Source: Bagarius yarrelli (Eukaryota; Chordata; Actinopteri; Siluriformes; Sisoridae). From it: a stretch of DNA of 64,000 bases. How positions within the stretch are numbered: position 1 is the first letter of the stretch; the number at the start of each line of letters is the position of its first letter. The position numbers and the translations under genes were made by a program. The stretch covers positions 1,092,501 through 1,156,500 of the forward strand of contig VCAZ01000040.1 in the NCBI GenBank assembly GCA_005784505.1, read 5' to 3'. Below, piece by piece: positions 48,561-60,950 of the stretch. A model generated the notes under the pieces. That model was not told where the DNA came from. It saw nothing but the letters and a program-made list of their open reading frames with translations, and ran no database searches.

Positions 48561-48954
48561 ACACTTGTACAAGAAAAGTGTAGCATTAACTATTACAGAA
48601 TTTATGATGCTGTTTATTAAAATATGCTTCCCAACTAGGGCAAGAAACTGTCAATTGTGATACCAACAGCTTGCACCAGAAATTCAGTATTTCTTTACCA
48701 CAATGGGGCTGAAAGCGTATGCAATTAATACTTGAAAAAAACATTGATCCCCCAATTATGAGCTATTGGAAATATGCAAAGGCACTAGACTTGCCCATTT
48801 CCTGGCTACAGTTTAAGCAATGAAGAAATGTCTACTACGATAATGGATGCCATTTTCAGCCAACATGTGTTTTTAAAACCGAATATCCATAAGCAATAAA
48901 AAGTAGATGTGTTTCAATAGCAAATAACTAAAAGCACCCCTTATTTACATGTCA

Positions 48955-49175
48955 ACAAACATGTTGCATTCAGAAACACACTCGTGGTCACCAGGTTTTA
49001 TTAAAATCTGATCGTCTGGTCCAGTACAGTTACTCATGCACAATTCCACAATTTTCTGGTAAAAAGTGATCTCATGGCTTGAAATCTGTCTTGTTTTAAA
49101 CATTGTCTCTCTTGTCATTCTACCCATGAGTCATTCTACCTTAATTAAGATTTTGAAGAACCACATCCCTAACTG
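48955..49175. repeat. Dispersed repeat, copy 1
   Basis: About 220 bp in direct orientation to 53175-53400. The block gtcttgttttaaacattgtc, and onward through cattctacccatgagtcattctacc, is identical in both; the rest has scattered changes. Read on the minus strand it has an open stretch (MGRMTRETMFKTRQISSHE), hinting at a transposon-derived origin. Confidence 0.75.
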
Positions 49176-49457
49176 TCTGAGATAACTCTTACAACTTTAT
49201 TACTACAGTTTTACACAGGGAGTAAAAATGATGAGCTATTTAAGTCGAGTTGTGAAATCTGATACTAATAAAATCAGTTCATTGTTGGGTTCTTGCACAT
49301 ACATAATGTGGGGTAAATACTTACGCAAGGCAATGTGTGTATGTGTAGCTTGTTGAGCTCACAGTGACACAGCCTATGCTCTAATCTCATTATGGTTTCC
49401 ATGGAAACCAAGAAGAAATATAAATTTATATCCTAACAACTGATGTATTAGATTTAC

Positions 49458-49625
49458 AGCATTTTTTAGCATCCTTATCCAGAGTGGCCTTTAATTTTTT
49501 TTTTTATCCAACTGAGCATTTTAGGCTTAAGAGCCTGGCTCCGGGGCCCAGCATTGGCAGCTTGGTGTTGTTAAGTATTGAACCCACAATCTTCTGATCA
49601 GCAGGCTGACCCCAGCATCAACATT
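49458..49625 (-). mobile_element. tRNA-derived SINE (family B), minus strand
   Basis: On the minus strand it reads gctgatcagaagattgtggg, then ttcaatacttaacaacacc (box B, damaged), ccaagctgccaatgctggg and a tail ccactctggataaggatgc. An internal A-run interrupts it. Confidence 0.65.
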
Positions 49626-52600
49626 AAAACATTTTCCAAAGGTTAGTTACTGTGTGACTTGGATGTCAATTCTGGTCAAGCCTAGATTTGATGTTGATTT
49701 CTGCAGATTAGACAAACTTGAGCTGGTTTTCAAGCCAAAAACCACATCCAAGTGGTGTCACACACTTTACAAGACAGGGGCTTTTTTAGGGACACAACTC
49801 ACCAAATTACAGCTGACAGCATAGTTAATTTCAGCCGAGCGTTCATATTTGGGAACCACCCAATAGTTAGTAAGGGAGCAAAGCAGTAAATAGACTTTAT
49901 TAAAGACAGTACAGTGTAGGAAATCGTATATCATGGCATGTCAGTATTATGGGACTTGATGAGATTATAAAAGACACGTGTTAATTAATTGTCTCATTTT
50001 AATTCAAATTTTAACATATTGGTGTCACTCAAATAGATTAGAGGCACAGGAAATAGTTGAAAGTTACATAAAGCATGTCAGTCCATTGCCGTTTATAGTG
50101 ACATATACAATACAATAATGACTCTCTTATGCCTTCTAAATTTGCCACTAACATTTACTGTGTAATTATCATTACTTAATATTGCTTTTTCATCAGTCAG
50201 CTATATTCCTTATATTTATCTAGTACTTTAACTGCTATCTATTTAAATGAATATGCTTGCAGTATCTTTCAGAAGAGTATGATTACTAAATTATTGAAAA
50301 TTAAAGCCCCGGTTTTGAAGTTAGTTATTTTGGGAAATGTAAAATATCCCTGAGCCATGTGATAATTGTTAATATCAACCACTACCTTTTTTCATCACTT
50401 TAACTGTATCACCAGTTGGATGACTTTAGACTCAGGTTGAGTTGCATTTATGACTTTGATCGTAGAATTAAGATATCATTGATTCTTGAACAGTGACTTG
50501 ATAATGCAACAAACCTTATTACTAGGTTAGGTATGAAAAGTGTTTTATTCGGAAAAAACATAAAAATCTGTGAGGAAACTGTGATAATGATGTTTAACTA
50601 TAGTAATTAAACAAACGTAGCTACTTAGAGAAGGTTCGTATGCTTACCACTCTGTATGTCAGCGTGGGAATCAAATATACCCCAAAAAAAGTAATAATGA
50701 CTAAGAGGTGGTATTTTAATGAAAGTTTTTTAATCCATGCTCATAGTTCTCAGACTAGGTGGAGACTACAACCGATGTACTTAAGCTGTAAACTTTTATA
50801 AGCAATGACGCACATGCTTGAAGTTTAAAACCTATTTTTAAAATTTGCAGGAAGTTATTAAAACCTGTGCATTCACACCAGAGTAATATAATTTTATATC
50901 ATTTGCATATTTATAGTCTTTTAGAACATAAACCTCATAATTCCCATCACACTCTCACTCTATTCTTTTTTCTATTTTTATTTCTTTTTTTTTTGCTCAC
51001 ACACCACTGCACCACTAAGACTAACATAGTGCCTGGATAGGGTGACAGAAATAGTCGCCTGCAGCCCCTGGAAAAGGGGAATGTGGTTAAGAAACTACCC
51101 AGAGAAATCATTCTTTGGTGTAACCCATGTCGCTCTGTGGGTCAGCTGTAACTTTGAACTTTTTTTGTGCATTTGCATAAAACAAACCATTTAGTAAGCT
51201 TCACTTTCTTTTTCTTCTATCATCACTTTTTCGTCAGATAAATGTGATTTCAAAGTCAGATCTTTTCGTTACCACCTACAGTTCAGCCTATCTCTTTGTA
51301 TTGGAATTCTATCGTAATAGTCTGCTGATTAAAACATGATCAAAGTTTTCCCACGCTATAAAGATATCCCACACTTACTGTGAGCGCTATGGCTTATTAA
51401 AATGTGTCTGAGAAAAGTTGTGCAACCTTGTATATACTTTGTCATTTAAATATTTATAATCTGGTGCAATAAAGGTTAAACTGTATTTTGTAGACTGCAG
51501 GGCAAGCAAGATGCAGAGACCAGTGGGTAATTTTTGCTTTGTCTTCCAGCCAAGCCAAACTGGGAGTATGGTATAATTAAGCTGCTATTTTTTACAAACA
51601 GGAACATACTGTATAGCGATTTTTAGAAAAAAAAAAGTTAGATTTAATTTCAGTGCATGAGAAATCTTGCCTGGTTTTAAACCTTGTGATAGATTGCTAT
51701 TCAGTAGTCTTGATTGTGACCTTTAATACGGTTTTAAAGACATACACAGTAGAATAATCAGACTACAAATCAAATAGAGTTTTTGTTAAAGATTTCAGAC
51801 TTATGTTTCTTTAATGGGCTGTTTGTGGGACAGATTAAACACCCTTGCATGGTCCAGCTGCATTTATTGTCTCAGAGGCAAAACTTACACAAAATGAAAG
51901 AGGGGAAAAAAATTTGGGATTAATAAACGTACTCTTTTTAATGAAACTTTTAAAACTTTAAATGCTTTAAGATTCAACGTTTAATTACACATATAAATGC
52001 AAGCACTTGTAATGTGACCGAAGAACACAAAAATATGATATATATATTATAGGTGATATGAGAATTTAAATCACATCTATTTATTATTCAGCAAATAGTA
52101 GAAAACAAATAAAAGATTAGATAAACCTTTTTTTTCCTGCCCGGCTGTATTGTTTTTGGATTTGTTTGTGTTTTGCATAACTATGGCACCTAAACTGTAC
52201 TGACCTTGATTTTTGTTTAAAAAGCTTCTGGCATATAGACTTGTTTTGTAGCCTATAAGGTTCACGGTTACAAAAAACTTTGACATGCAACATGGACTCA
52301 GTGGAGGTGCATTATCTCTATACCACAATGTTTATGCAAGGAAATTCTCAACGGAAGCGGTATCGCCCCCCAGTGGGCATTCATCTGGTGTTGCCTAGGA
52401 GTGGCGGTTGAACGCTTGTGGCAGGTGGAAGAAATAGGTGAAAGAAACAGGTGTGTTAAGCGGTTCTATTTGACAAATTACCCTAATACATTAATAGCAG
52501 AATAAAAATTCTGCTAATGCTTTCACTTACCTTTATTACCATCTAAAAAAATAGCAAATCAGCTGGCCCAACTTTCTCACTAATTTGCTTAGAAACTAGA

Positions 52601-53174
52601 GACCTGTATAAAATTTGTTCAATGTTTTTGCTAATTTGTTAATACTTTTTCACTTTTTAATTCTAAAAATAAAATAACTGTCACTCATAACAAATTTGAG
52701 TCCGATTAAATGATGGCACTTATAGAGAAAAAACATCCAGTTTGTGTGCATGGGATGTCAACTAGGGTGTGTGGGGGGCAGCAAGAGTTTTAGCTTGACT
52801 TAGGGGGCTTGACTTTTTTAAAATAGGTTAAGAAATTCTGCCACAAACAGTGTCTTTTTTAAAATATTTTTGGGGCATTTTTTGCCTTTACTGATAGAAC
52901 AGAGTGATAAAATGAATGAGATAAAGAAAGAATTGGGACTGGAAAGGACCCAAGCCGAAATTGTCCATAAACAGTATCTTAAGTGCAAAAAAACTCATGT
53001 TTTCCATTACTTTTGTTCAAAATGATCACCTGAGCCACCACCACTTTTAACCCAGCACATAACTTTTATGTGAAGCTTGAATTTTGTTTAACCACCTGAA
53101 AATGGGCAAAGGCACTAGGAAAAGATTTTGCAATATAAAACATAGTGAAGAGTCCAAAGCTCCGTTTACGTAAG

Positions 53175-53400
53175 CAATCATGTTGCATGCAGAAACACAC
53201 ACTCGTCACCAGATTCCATTAAAATCTAATTGTCTGGTCTGATACTGGTTATCCCTGCAAAATCCCACAATTTCCTGGAGAAAAGTGAACTCATGGATTG
53301 GACTCTGTCTTGTTTTAAACATTGTCTCTCTTGTCATTCTACCCATGAGTCATTCTACCTTAATTAAGCTTCTGAAGAGCTTCACTCTTAAGGGTCTAAG
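53175..53400. repeat. Dispersed repeat, copy 2
   Basis: The partner of 48955-49175 in the same orientation, about 4.2 kb away. It is also followed by ttaattaagcttctgaagag, aligning with ttaattaagattttgaagaa of copy 1. Confidence 0.75.
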
Positions 53401-54601
53401 ATTAACTACTCTTTTACACAGTGAGAAAAGTAACTATGCTGCAAAAGATTAGAGCCAGGGTTATATCTGCCCTGCAGATTTCCTGCAATTGCAAGGTTTA
53501 TTTTTGTAGAAAAAACGAGGCAGGCTCCAACATTGTATTAAGAACAGGAGTCTGAATGCTGTCACGGTCAAGTACCGATACCCATTATCCTCATCTCGGT
53601 TTTCATTTAACAGCAGAAATGCATAAACACAAGTGGAAGCTTATTTGGATCTCTAAAATAACCAAATCTGAATATGTATTGATTCAGGATAGGCTAGTTA
53701 ATTCACTACCAGTACATTTCTCTTATGTGTGCAAATCAGTGGCAAGAAAAACCCTGCAAAAAGAATCTGGAACTTTAGCTTTAAAACATACAGTCATCTA
53801 AATTAATAACATTGACCGTAACCTTAAACTTTGTAACTTTTACACACCTGTTTCTATGACCATCTTTCTACAATTACCTAAATACTATTAAAGTATTAAT
53901 AAATTCTGTTATTTAATTCAGAAGAAAACATTGCTTTTGGTTGTAGATTTCAGTCACGCAAAGGTTTAGGGTATGTACATATATATCAGTTAAGTTTGGT
54001 TTAAAATGATTGTAGTGTAAGCAGTAATGTGCCAGGCAGTTTCTTTAACTCCTCTGCCACATAGTGAACCATTAGCTCATTTCGATTCCTGTCACAACGA
54101 GACACAATCCTCCTCAGCTGGAACAGGTTTAGGCATGACATCATAAACTTGCTGTCCACCCTCCCAGACACATACATACAAGGACTGAATGACAGAAATA
54201 ACCCCACCTTCCCCTTTCCTGTCTAATGAAAAGCTTGTGTGTTTGTAAAAGCCTGTTAGACTTTTCCACTGCTACCGCAAACTGTAGAATCAGTGCTCCA
54301 GACACACACATGCACACCGGTTGTCTCATTATTTCCTCCATTTTGCTACAATTTAGAGATTTTCTCTTACAGTTTGACATGAAATATTATTATTAAGTAC
54401 ACTTCTGTGTAAATTCTGAGTTGGTAATGATTTACACGCTTACTTACGTAGCTATAGGCCACCACATATCAGCACACGGCTCGTGACACTGCATCCTGTC
54501 TCCTACATAGCAGGTTACTAAATGTACTATTTTTTTAGTAACTGAATTATTGATGTTAAAGTACAAGTGCAGGGTATTTTTTGTCTTGATTAATATAATA
54601 T

Positions 54602-54852
54602 TCAACTTTATTGTCATTGTGCAGGGTACATGTACAGAGCCAATGAAATGCAGTGTTTTTCACATATCCCATCTTAGTAAGTTGGGGGTCAGAGCACAGG
54701 GTCGGCTATGATACAGGGCCCCTGGAGCAGGAAGGGTTAAGGGTCTTGCTTAAGGACCCAACAGTGGTTGGCTTGCCGGTGGTGGGGCTTGAACCCAGAT
54801 GTTTCTGGTTTTCGGATCAACCACTTAACCATTTGAGCCACCTCTGCCCCAA
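54602..54852 (-). mobile_element. tRNA-derived SINE (family B), best preserved copy
   Basis: On the minus strand a tRNA-like head starts ggggcagaggtggctcaaat (box A) and carries an intact box B, gggttcaagcccc. The full body (ccactgttgggtccttaagc…gaccctgtgctctgaccccc) and an AATAAA-bearing 3' end follow. Length is about 250 bp, apparently full length and the youngest SINE in the window. Confidence 0.8.
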
Positions 54853-55283
54853 ATTAATGTTAACATGACACAAACCAGTTAATCATTTGGCTTGTTTGTA
54901 CTGATGCTTTAAGATTTTCTAACTTTGCTGAAAACAGAGTATATAAAGAGTAGCCTATGATCATTGTATTACATGCTGTTAAATTGTTAATATTTTTGTT
55001 TAAAAGAAAGATCTGAAATATTTGTGGTGTATCCAAAGATGTTGCCCAGCATGAAATTGTCAAATTTTAGTTTAAGCAGATAAACATGTGCAATAGATAA
55101 ATTTCAAATCATAGGGATAGAATCCCAACGTTCTTTTCAATAAACCACCGTTTTACCAGACCCAGCTGCTGGCTTATAGGAGCTTTTTAGAAAGTCACTT
55201 TTGAGAGCTATTACTTTGAATACTACATTTGATAATTTTCTTATCATTTATTTATCTCTAATTCTTTTTTTGCAGGTCTAAGC

Positions 55284-58200
55284 ATGTCTTTGTGCTCAGT
55301 CAGTATCTCAGTGATGTTCTCCCACTTCTCTCTTCTGCTGCTGAGTGTGTTCAGCTTGACCTCCATCTCACTGGCACTTCCCTTTGAGCAGCGAGGATTT
55401 TGGGACTTTGGCATTGAAGGCGATGGAGATGGTCTAACAGTAATGATGAGGGACGAAGAGGATGGCTCGGCTTTGCTACCCACAGAGTTGCCGCCTATTG
55501 AGATTCCGACGTGTCCGTTTGGGTGCCAGTGTCATCTAAATGTAGTACAGTGCTCTGACCTGGGTGAGTAATGTGTCTGTGTTTAGCAGAAGGAAAAGAG
55601 AAAGAAAAACACAGACACAGCCCTAGGTAAATAACCAATAAGCAAGTTAATCCGTTATTAAATTAAACGTGTATAAGTATAAGTGAATGATAAAAACAAG
55701 TCTTCTTTCTAGTAGCTGGACTGAAAGGAAGACATGGAGAAAATAAAGGCATTCTTTAGGGATTTACCCAAATAGTCAGAAGGAAATGTGGATTTGGATG
55801 GTAAACGCAATGTTTTTGTGTAATTTCCTTGCAAATATTAAAAAAAAAATATTCTTGTTGTTTTTGGGACTAATGCAGGATATTATAACAAAGAAATGAG
55901 AAAAAAGAATGACGTCCTGCAGTCAGAGACATGTTGAAAGGCTGAGTTTGATAAGCTTCTGTTTCTCTGTAATTGAAGTTAAACTACATGATTCATCTAC
56001 TTCCTGAACCTTCTGGATGTTTGAACAGCTTTTAATGTTAACAGAAGCCTGTCTCTTAAACTGATATATCACCTGATGGCTGTTTTTTAACCCCCCATTT
56101 TACTTTCCACTTCTCCATTTACAGAAATATGTTATTTCACAGGAAATTGTCTGTCTACATTTGTCAAAACAGAATTTTCTTTAATAGAATAGGTCCAAAA
56201 TAGACACTATAAAAAACAAATTAGTCCAGATGAGAAAAGCTTGGGGAAGAAAATGCAAAATACTATTTAATCTTTAAACACTTTTAAAAACATTATTAAA
56301 AATCATTAAAATCATTATTCATCCAAAGTTCTACTGAGCTTCTTTCTAACCAGTTTAGTTAAAAAAAACTTTTTAATTATTGGAGACATTTAAAACAGCT
56401 CAAAAAGCAAAGTTAATCCGTTACAGCTCCATAATCCTAGTTACGATCTTGACCTAAGTCAAACAGTTGCACATTCTCTTACGTTTCAAAAACAATACCA
56501 CTATCTTGGCTGACTTTGTTACTCTGTCACATCCTATTTAGGGTGTATCCCATATAGCCTAATTAAGAGGATTAAGTGGTTGCTGAATATGTATGAATGA
56601 ACAATAAATTAATGAAATACACAATATGCATTTAATTAATTTATTTTTTGATAGAATATCCCACATATATTTTCGGGCTATATCTCATAATGCTGTCTGT
56701 GATCTTCAGCTAATTCTATGTCTAAATTATTTAAAATATAAGCCAATTCATAAATCAGAAAGTCATGGGATATTTAATTCAAAACTAAATAAATTGAACA
56801 GCAAACTGGGAAGTCCTGCATTTATACCAAAATCCTTACTAAAGTGTAGAACATCCATACAAAATCAACTCGGAATTGTATTTTATTGTATTCCTACCTA
56901 AATAATGCATGTACATATAAGATATTAAAATAAAGTGTATTTCTAAAGGAGCTAATCTTAAAAGGTATAAAAAATATACACAAAAACATCTGAGTGTGTT
57001 TGAGATTTAATTGTAAATGAAAGGTCATGTAATGTCAATGTCCATCACAGGACTGAGAAATCATTTTCTTTCCTTTAACCTGTTTTGTATAAGCGGAACG
57101 AAGAGACTTTGAAGGAGAGAGATGAGAAAACCCGCTAAGTGGTTTGAAATCCACGGTTTCGTTTTATCTCAATTAGATCAGAAGTAACTAGTAACTAAAT
57201 ACTTGAGTAGTTTTTTCATCAGATACTTTTTTACTCTTACTCGAGTAACTCTTTAGATCTCTACTTTTAGTCTTACTTCAGTAAGTTTTGCCATAATTAC
57301 TTGTATTTTTACTTGAGTACAGATTTTGGCTACTCTACCCACCTCTAATTATAGCCTTGCTAAAGGTTGGGAGGTTCTTGGATTTTAACCAAAAGTCATC
57401 TAATCAATAAACCACAATTAATGCAATAAATTCTAGTACATACTGCAGTACAGAGCAATGTCCTACTATTGGCCTACTTGGTAGTTTTAAATTTCACCCC
57501 CATGATTACTCCAAGCAATGGGCTAGAGTTATTCAACATTAACTACCCTGTGGTTAAATACAGGTAACGCTGGGGCTGGTATATTAAACTCCTGTCCACT
57601 GGGGGTTATGCATTTTCTGCTAGAGATTTTAAAACTTTTCAGCTCAGTCATGACAAAAATATTACCATAGATTGTGTTATAGTTTATAGTTGTGTTATAG
57701 TCTTGAGTGTAGCTCTATTAGAAACCAGTATGTTTATTGCTGTTCATGTTCATGTGGTTTCTTTTTATACTTGTAACTCGGACAAGTAAATGGTTCATGG
57801 AACATGCTGAAAACCTTAGTTCACAATAAATTCTTTATTTGTCAGCATTAAATGTGACAGAGGTTGTCAGAGTTAGGGTGTTTTATTTCATTTTTTTATT
57901 CGCTTTAACTTGCTGACATTGTGTAAACCCTGGCCTAAGAGCTTCTGTGAATCTAAACCAGCTGGAGATCATATGCTAAACTATGGTGTATATGTGTGTG
58001 TGTGTGTCTTGTTAGGGATCAAATGTCTCATATAACTATCCTCACAGGGATAGTTATATAAAATATTTTTTGATCCTTTGTGGACAATTGCCCAGTCCTC
58101 AGAACTGACACTTTTTATTTTAGTAGAGGATTCTCAATACAATAGGGTGTGTGTCTGTGTCTGTCTATTTCAGTATACTGAAATTCGACTGAGGGTTAGG

Positions 58201-60950
58201 GTTAGGGTGCATGCGTTTTTTTCTATGTTTATGCTTAGTCAGTTATATAAAAAATTGTATATGTTTATAAATACTGTAAACCAGAATATGTACGATTTGT
58301 GTCTGTATTCAGGTTTGATCTCAGTCCCTCAGAACATCCCCGCTGACACCAAGCTGCTAGACCTGCAGAACAACCGTATTACAGAGCTAAAAGAAAATGA
58401 CTTCAAGGGCCTCACGAACCTCTACGTAAGTAAATCTGAGAAAATACCCACTAGAGCTGTGTAAAAATCTTGATACAGCTAACTATCGTAATCATTTCTT
58501 TCCACAGTTGTATGTTGCTATTCTAACTTTTAGTATCGATACATTATTAAAGTTTAATTAAAACCCTCACCGACTTCCTCCTCCACTCCTGTAGTGATAC
58601 ATACAGCCATTGTCTCAGAAGCAGGCATGGCGGGAAAAAGGCACCTCCGGCCTTTGTATTTGTTGTATTTTCAGCTGTTTGTTTTACATTTTTAAAATTT
58701 AAAATATTGCAATATATCGTGATGCACTGTGTTGTGACCCATGTATCGTATCATGAGGCCCTTGTTAATACCCACAGAAAAAAAGATAATGAAAAGCCAT
58801 AAAAAGTTATCAAGATCAAATTTCAAACTTAATTTTTATTTAAAAGAATATTATAAAGGGTTGTAGGACTAATGAATGACAGGGCTTTATGTACAGACAT
58901 ATAAATGTAGGAAAGTATATAGATGAAAGAAAAGTATGTGAGAGGAAAAATGACAATTCAACAGGATGTTAAAACAGACCATAGTGTCCTACAGCAGAAT
59001 GCCCCTGCTGTTCAGAGAGTGTGGGTTTCTGCCAAACGGAATATTTTAGTTCCGTCCCGAACTTAGAGCCAAGCACTTCTTTCCACTTCATTTATTCAGA
59101 AATTTAACCAAACTCAATATTTAACATGGCAGATTTATTAAAGAATATAAGAATATACCGTAAAGTTTTACCAAAATACTTTTCTTTAAATTATGAGGTT
59201 TAAAATAAACATATTTAATTATAAATATTTACTAGTATAATATTTACCTATAAGAATTCAATAACAAATAAGACTTTGAGCCTCATTGACATTTTGCTTA
59301 GCTTTAGATGGCGATGTCTGATTTATTTATTTTTTTCTGTCTTATCAGGCTTTGTCACTGGTCAACAATATGATCTCTAAAGTTCATCCGAAGGCATTTA
59401 CACCGCTAAAGCACCTACAGAAGCTTTACTTTTCCAAGAATCAACTGACAGCAATTCCTAAAAACCTACCACCGTCTCTGGTGGAGTTACGCATCCATGA
59501 TAACCGCATTAAGAAGGTGTCGGCAGGCTCGTTCTCTGGCCTCAGCAGAATGAACTGCATAGGTCTGGAGCTTTCTTACTGTTATGTGGAACAGTGGTTA
59601 CAGTTTGTCTCAGTAGTTCCCTTTTTAGATGTAGACTGTTGGTTTTGTGGTGGATGCTCTGACTAATTTTCGACCATTTTTTAAAACTTTCCTTGCAGAG
59701 ATGGGTGGGAACCCCATTCAGAACAGTGGCTTTGAGCCCGGAGCTTTCAATGGTCTTAAACTCAACTACCTGCGTATTTCTGAAGCCAAGCTAACCGGCG
59801 TGCCTAAAGGTGATTACCTGAGTCAGCCATTTATTCCATTCATATAATAGACCAGAATCACACATGTTTTGCTTTTCTCTGGTTCATATTTGTTTTACCT
59901 AATACTGAATATATACATGCTTATAGAAGTAAAACTACACAAGCTCTGTGTATTTATTCGTGTATTGCACACAATACCAACCTGATTGTAATGCCTTTTC
60001 TCCCAGATCTCCCTGCCAGCCTCCATGAGCTCCATTTGGACCATAACCAGATCCAAGCAATTGAGTTGGAAGACCTGAAACGCTACAAGCAGCTGTATAG
60101 GTCAGTTGAACTCTTTTCTACCAAACCTTTGCAACATTGTGGTTTCCCTGAGGCAACAGTGCCATCTACTATATTTACAGTACAAGATTACAAAGAATAC
60201 AGTAGCTTTACTGTTTTCATCTAAGTTAAAAGAATTTTAATAATGAACATTAAATTTGGGGGTTTCTTAAGTATGAAAAAATTCCAGAAACATGCAATTT
60301 TGTGTATGTAGTTTTTAGGATAATTAAAAAGTATTCGGTAAAGCTTAAATGTGCATTAAAAGTTCATTTGATTTCCATGTCACTTCTGGTAACTGGTTCT
60401 CATGTGCATTTATTTTTGTGCATTTTTACTATTTCCAGACTGGGCCTGGGTTTTAACAAGATTCGCAATTTAGAGAGTGGCAGCCTAAGTTTTTTGCCAA
60501 ATCTGAGGGAACTGCATTTAGAAAACAACCAGCTGACTCGTGTCCCCAAGGGCCTTGCTGACATGAAGTATCTGCAGGTGAGTAAAGATAATAGGGAAAG
60601 TGGCAAAGTCATACAAGATGGAAAGGTTAGAAACAGGGAGTTCAGATCAAGAGAGATGCTGAGAAAATCTAGATCACTATACTGTATAAACACACAAAAA
60701 TAAACTAATCGAGCTCCCGTTCTAGACTAAATCCTGAAATTGAATCTTTCAGGTGGTGTACCTCCATTCCAACAACATAACCCGAGTAAACGTGGATGAC
60801 TTCTGTCCTCAAAGCCATCACTTGAAGAAGAGTTTCTACAATGGCATCAGTCTATATGAAAATCCCGTCCAGTACTGGGAAGTGCAGCCTGCAACTTTTC
60901 GCTGTGTTACTGGCCGCATGGCCATTCAATTCGGAAACTACAAGAAATAG
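55284..60950 (+). CDS. bgn: Biglycan (class I small leucine-rich repeat protein), 382 aa
   Basis: Coding exons: 55284-55563 (exon starts 55276), 58313-58425, 59349-59562, 59699-59809, 60007-60100, 60439-60577, 60753-60950. Phases close to 383 codons. Biglycan binds collagen and TGF-beta-type ligands in matrix. ATG 55284 gives a 10-residue extension before MFSHFSLLLLSVFSL; ATG 55314 is an alternative start. The biglycan hallmark LPFEQRGFWDF follows the signal peptide. The class I cysteine cluster is CPFGCQCHLNVVQC; then about ten LRRs, the ear repeat, and the end RMAIQFGNYKK. The N-terminal region contains DEEDGSALLPTEL with no Ser-Gly, so the usual glycosaminoglycan sites are missing. One N-glycosylation site is kept (NNIT); the one that aligns with human NGSLSF is lost (ESGSLSF). 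The rest is typical and full length (human 368 aa). Confidence 0.95.
57185..57346 (-). mobile_element. hAT-like repeat end
   Basis: On the minus strand it begins ttagaggtgggtagagtagc and carries ctgtactcaagtaaaaatac and gagttactcgagtaagag, the signature of a widespread fish hAT family. Only one terminus is present. Confidence 0.6.
58191..58209 (+). repeat. Short telomere-like (TTAGGG) tract
   Basis: The stretch gagggttagggttagggtg contains two full TTAGGG units and a partial one within a bgn intron. It is too short to be an ancient telomere fusion on its own. Confidence 0.7.
58426..59348 (+). other. bgn: bgn intron between coding exons 2 and 3
   Basis: AT-rich sequence, including gcaatatatcgtgatgc-type simple repeat remnants. 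No exon was recognised. Confidence 0.5.

Larger units (their letters stand above)
48561..55275 (+). other. Intergenic/upstream region of bgn
   Basis: A long AT-rich region. It holds two copies of a dispersed repeat (48955-49175, 53175-53400) and two SINEs (49458-49625, 54602-54852). The untranslated first exon and promoter of bgn probably lie here or farther left but could not be placed. Confidence 0.45.
55564..58312 (+). other. bgn: bgn intron between coding exons 1 and 2 (2.7 kb)
   Basis: It holds a hAT-like fragment at 57185-57346 and three consecutive near-TTAGGG units at 58191-58209. No other exon was recognised. Confidence 0.6.

Noticed and set aside
53556..53801. An 81-codon plus-strand ORF
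   Set aside because: No recognised similarity, weak start context and no flanking gene signals. It is likely chance.
58078..58464. A 128-codon ORF covering bgn coding exon 2
   Set aside because: Only 58313-58425 is coding. The rest is intron sequence that happens to be open, and splice sites and phase define the exon.
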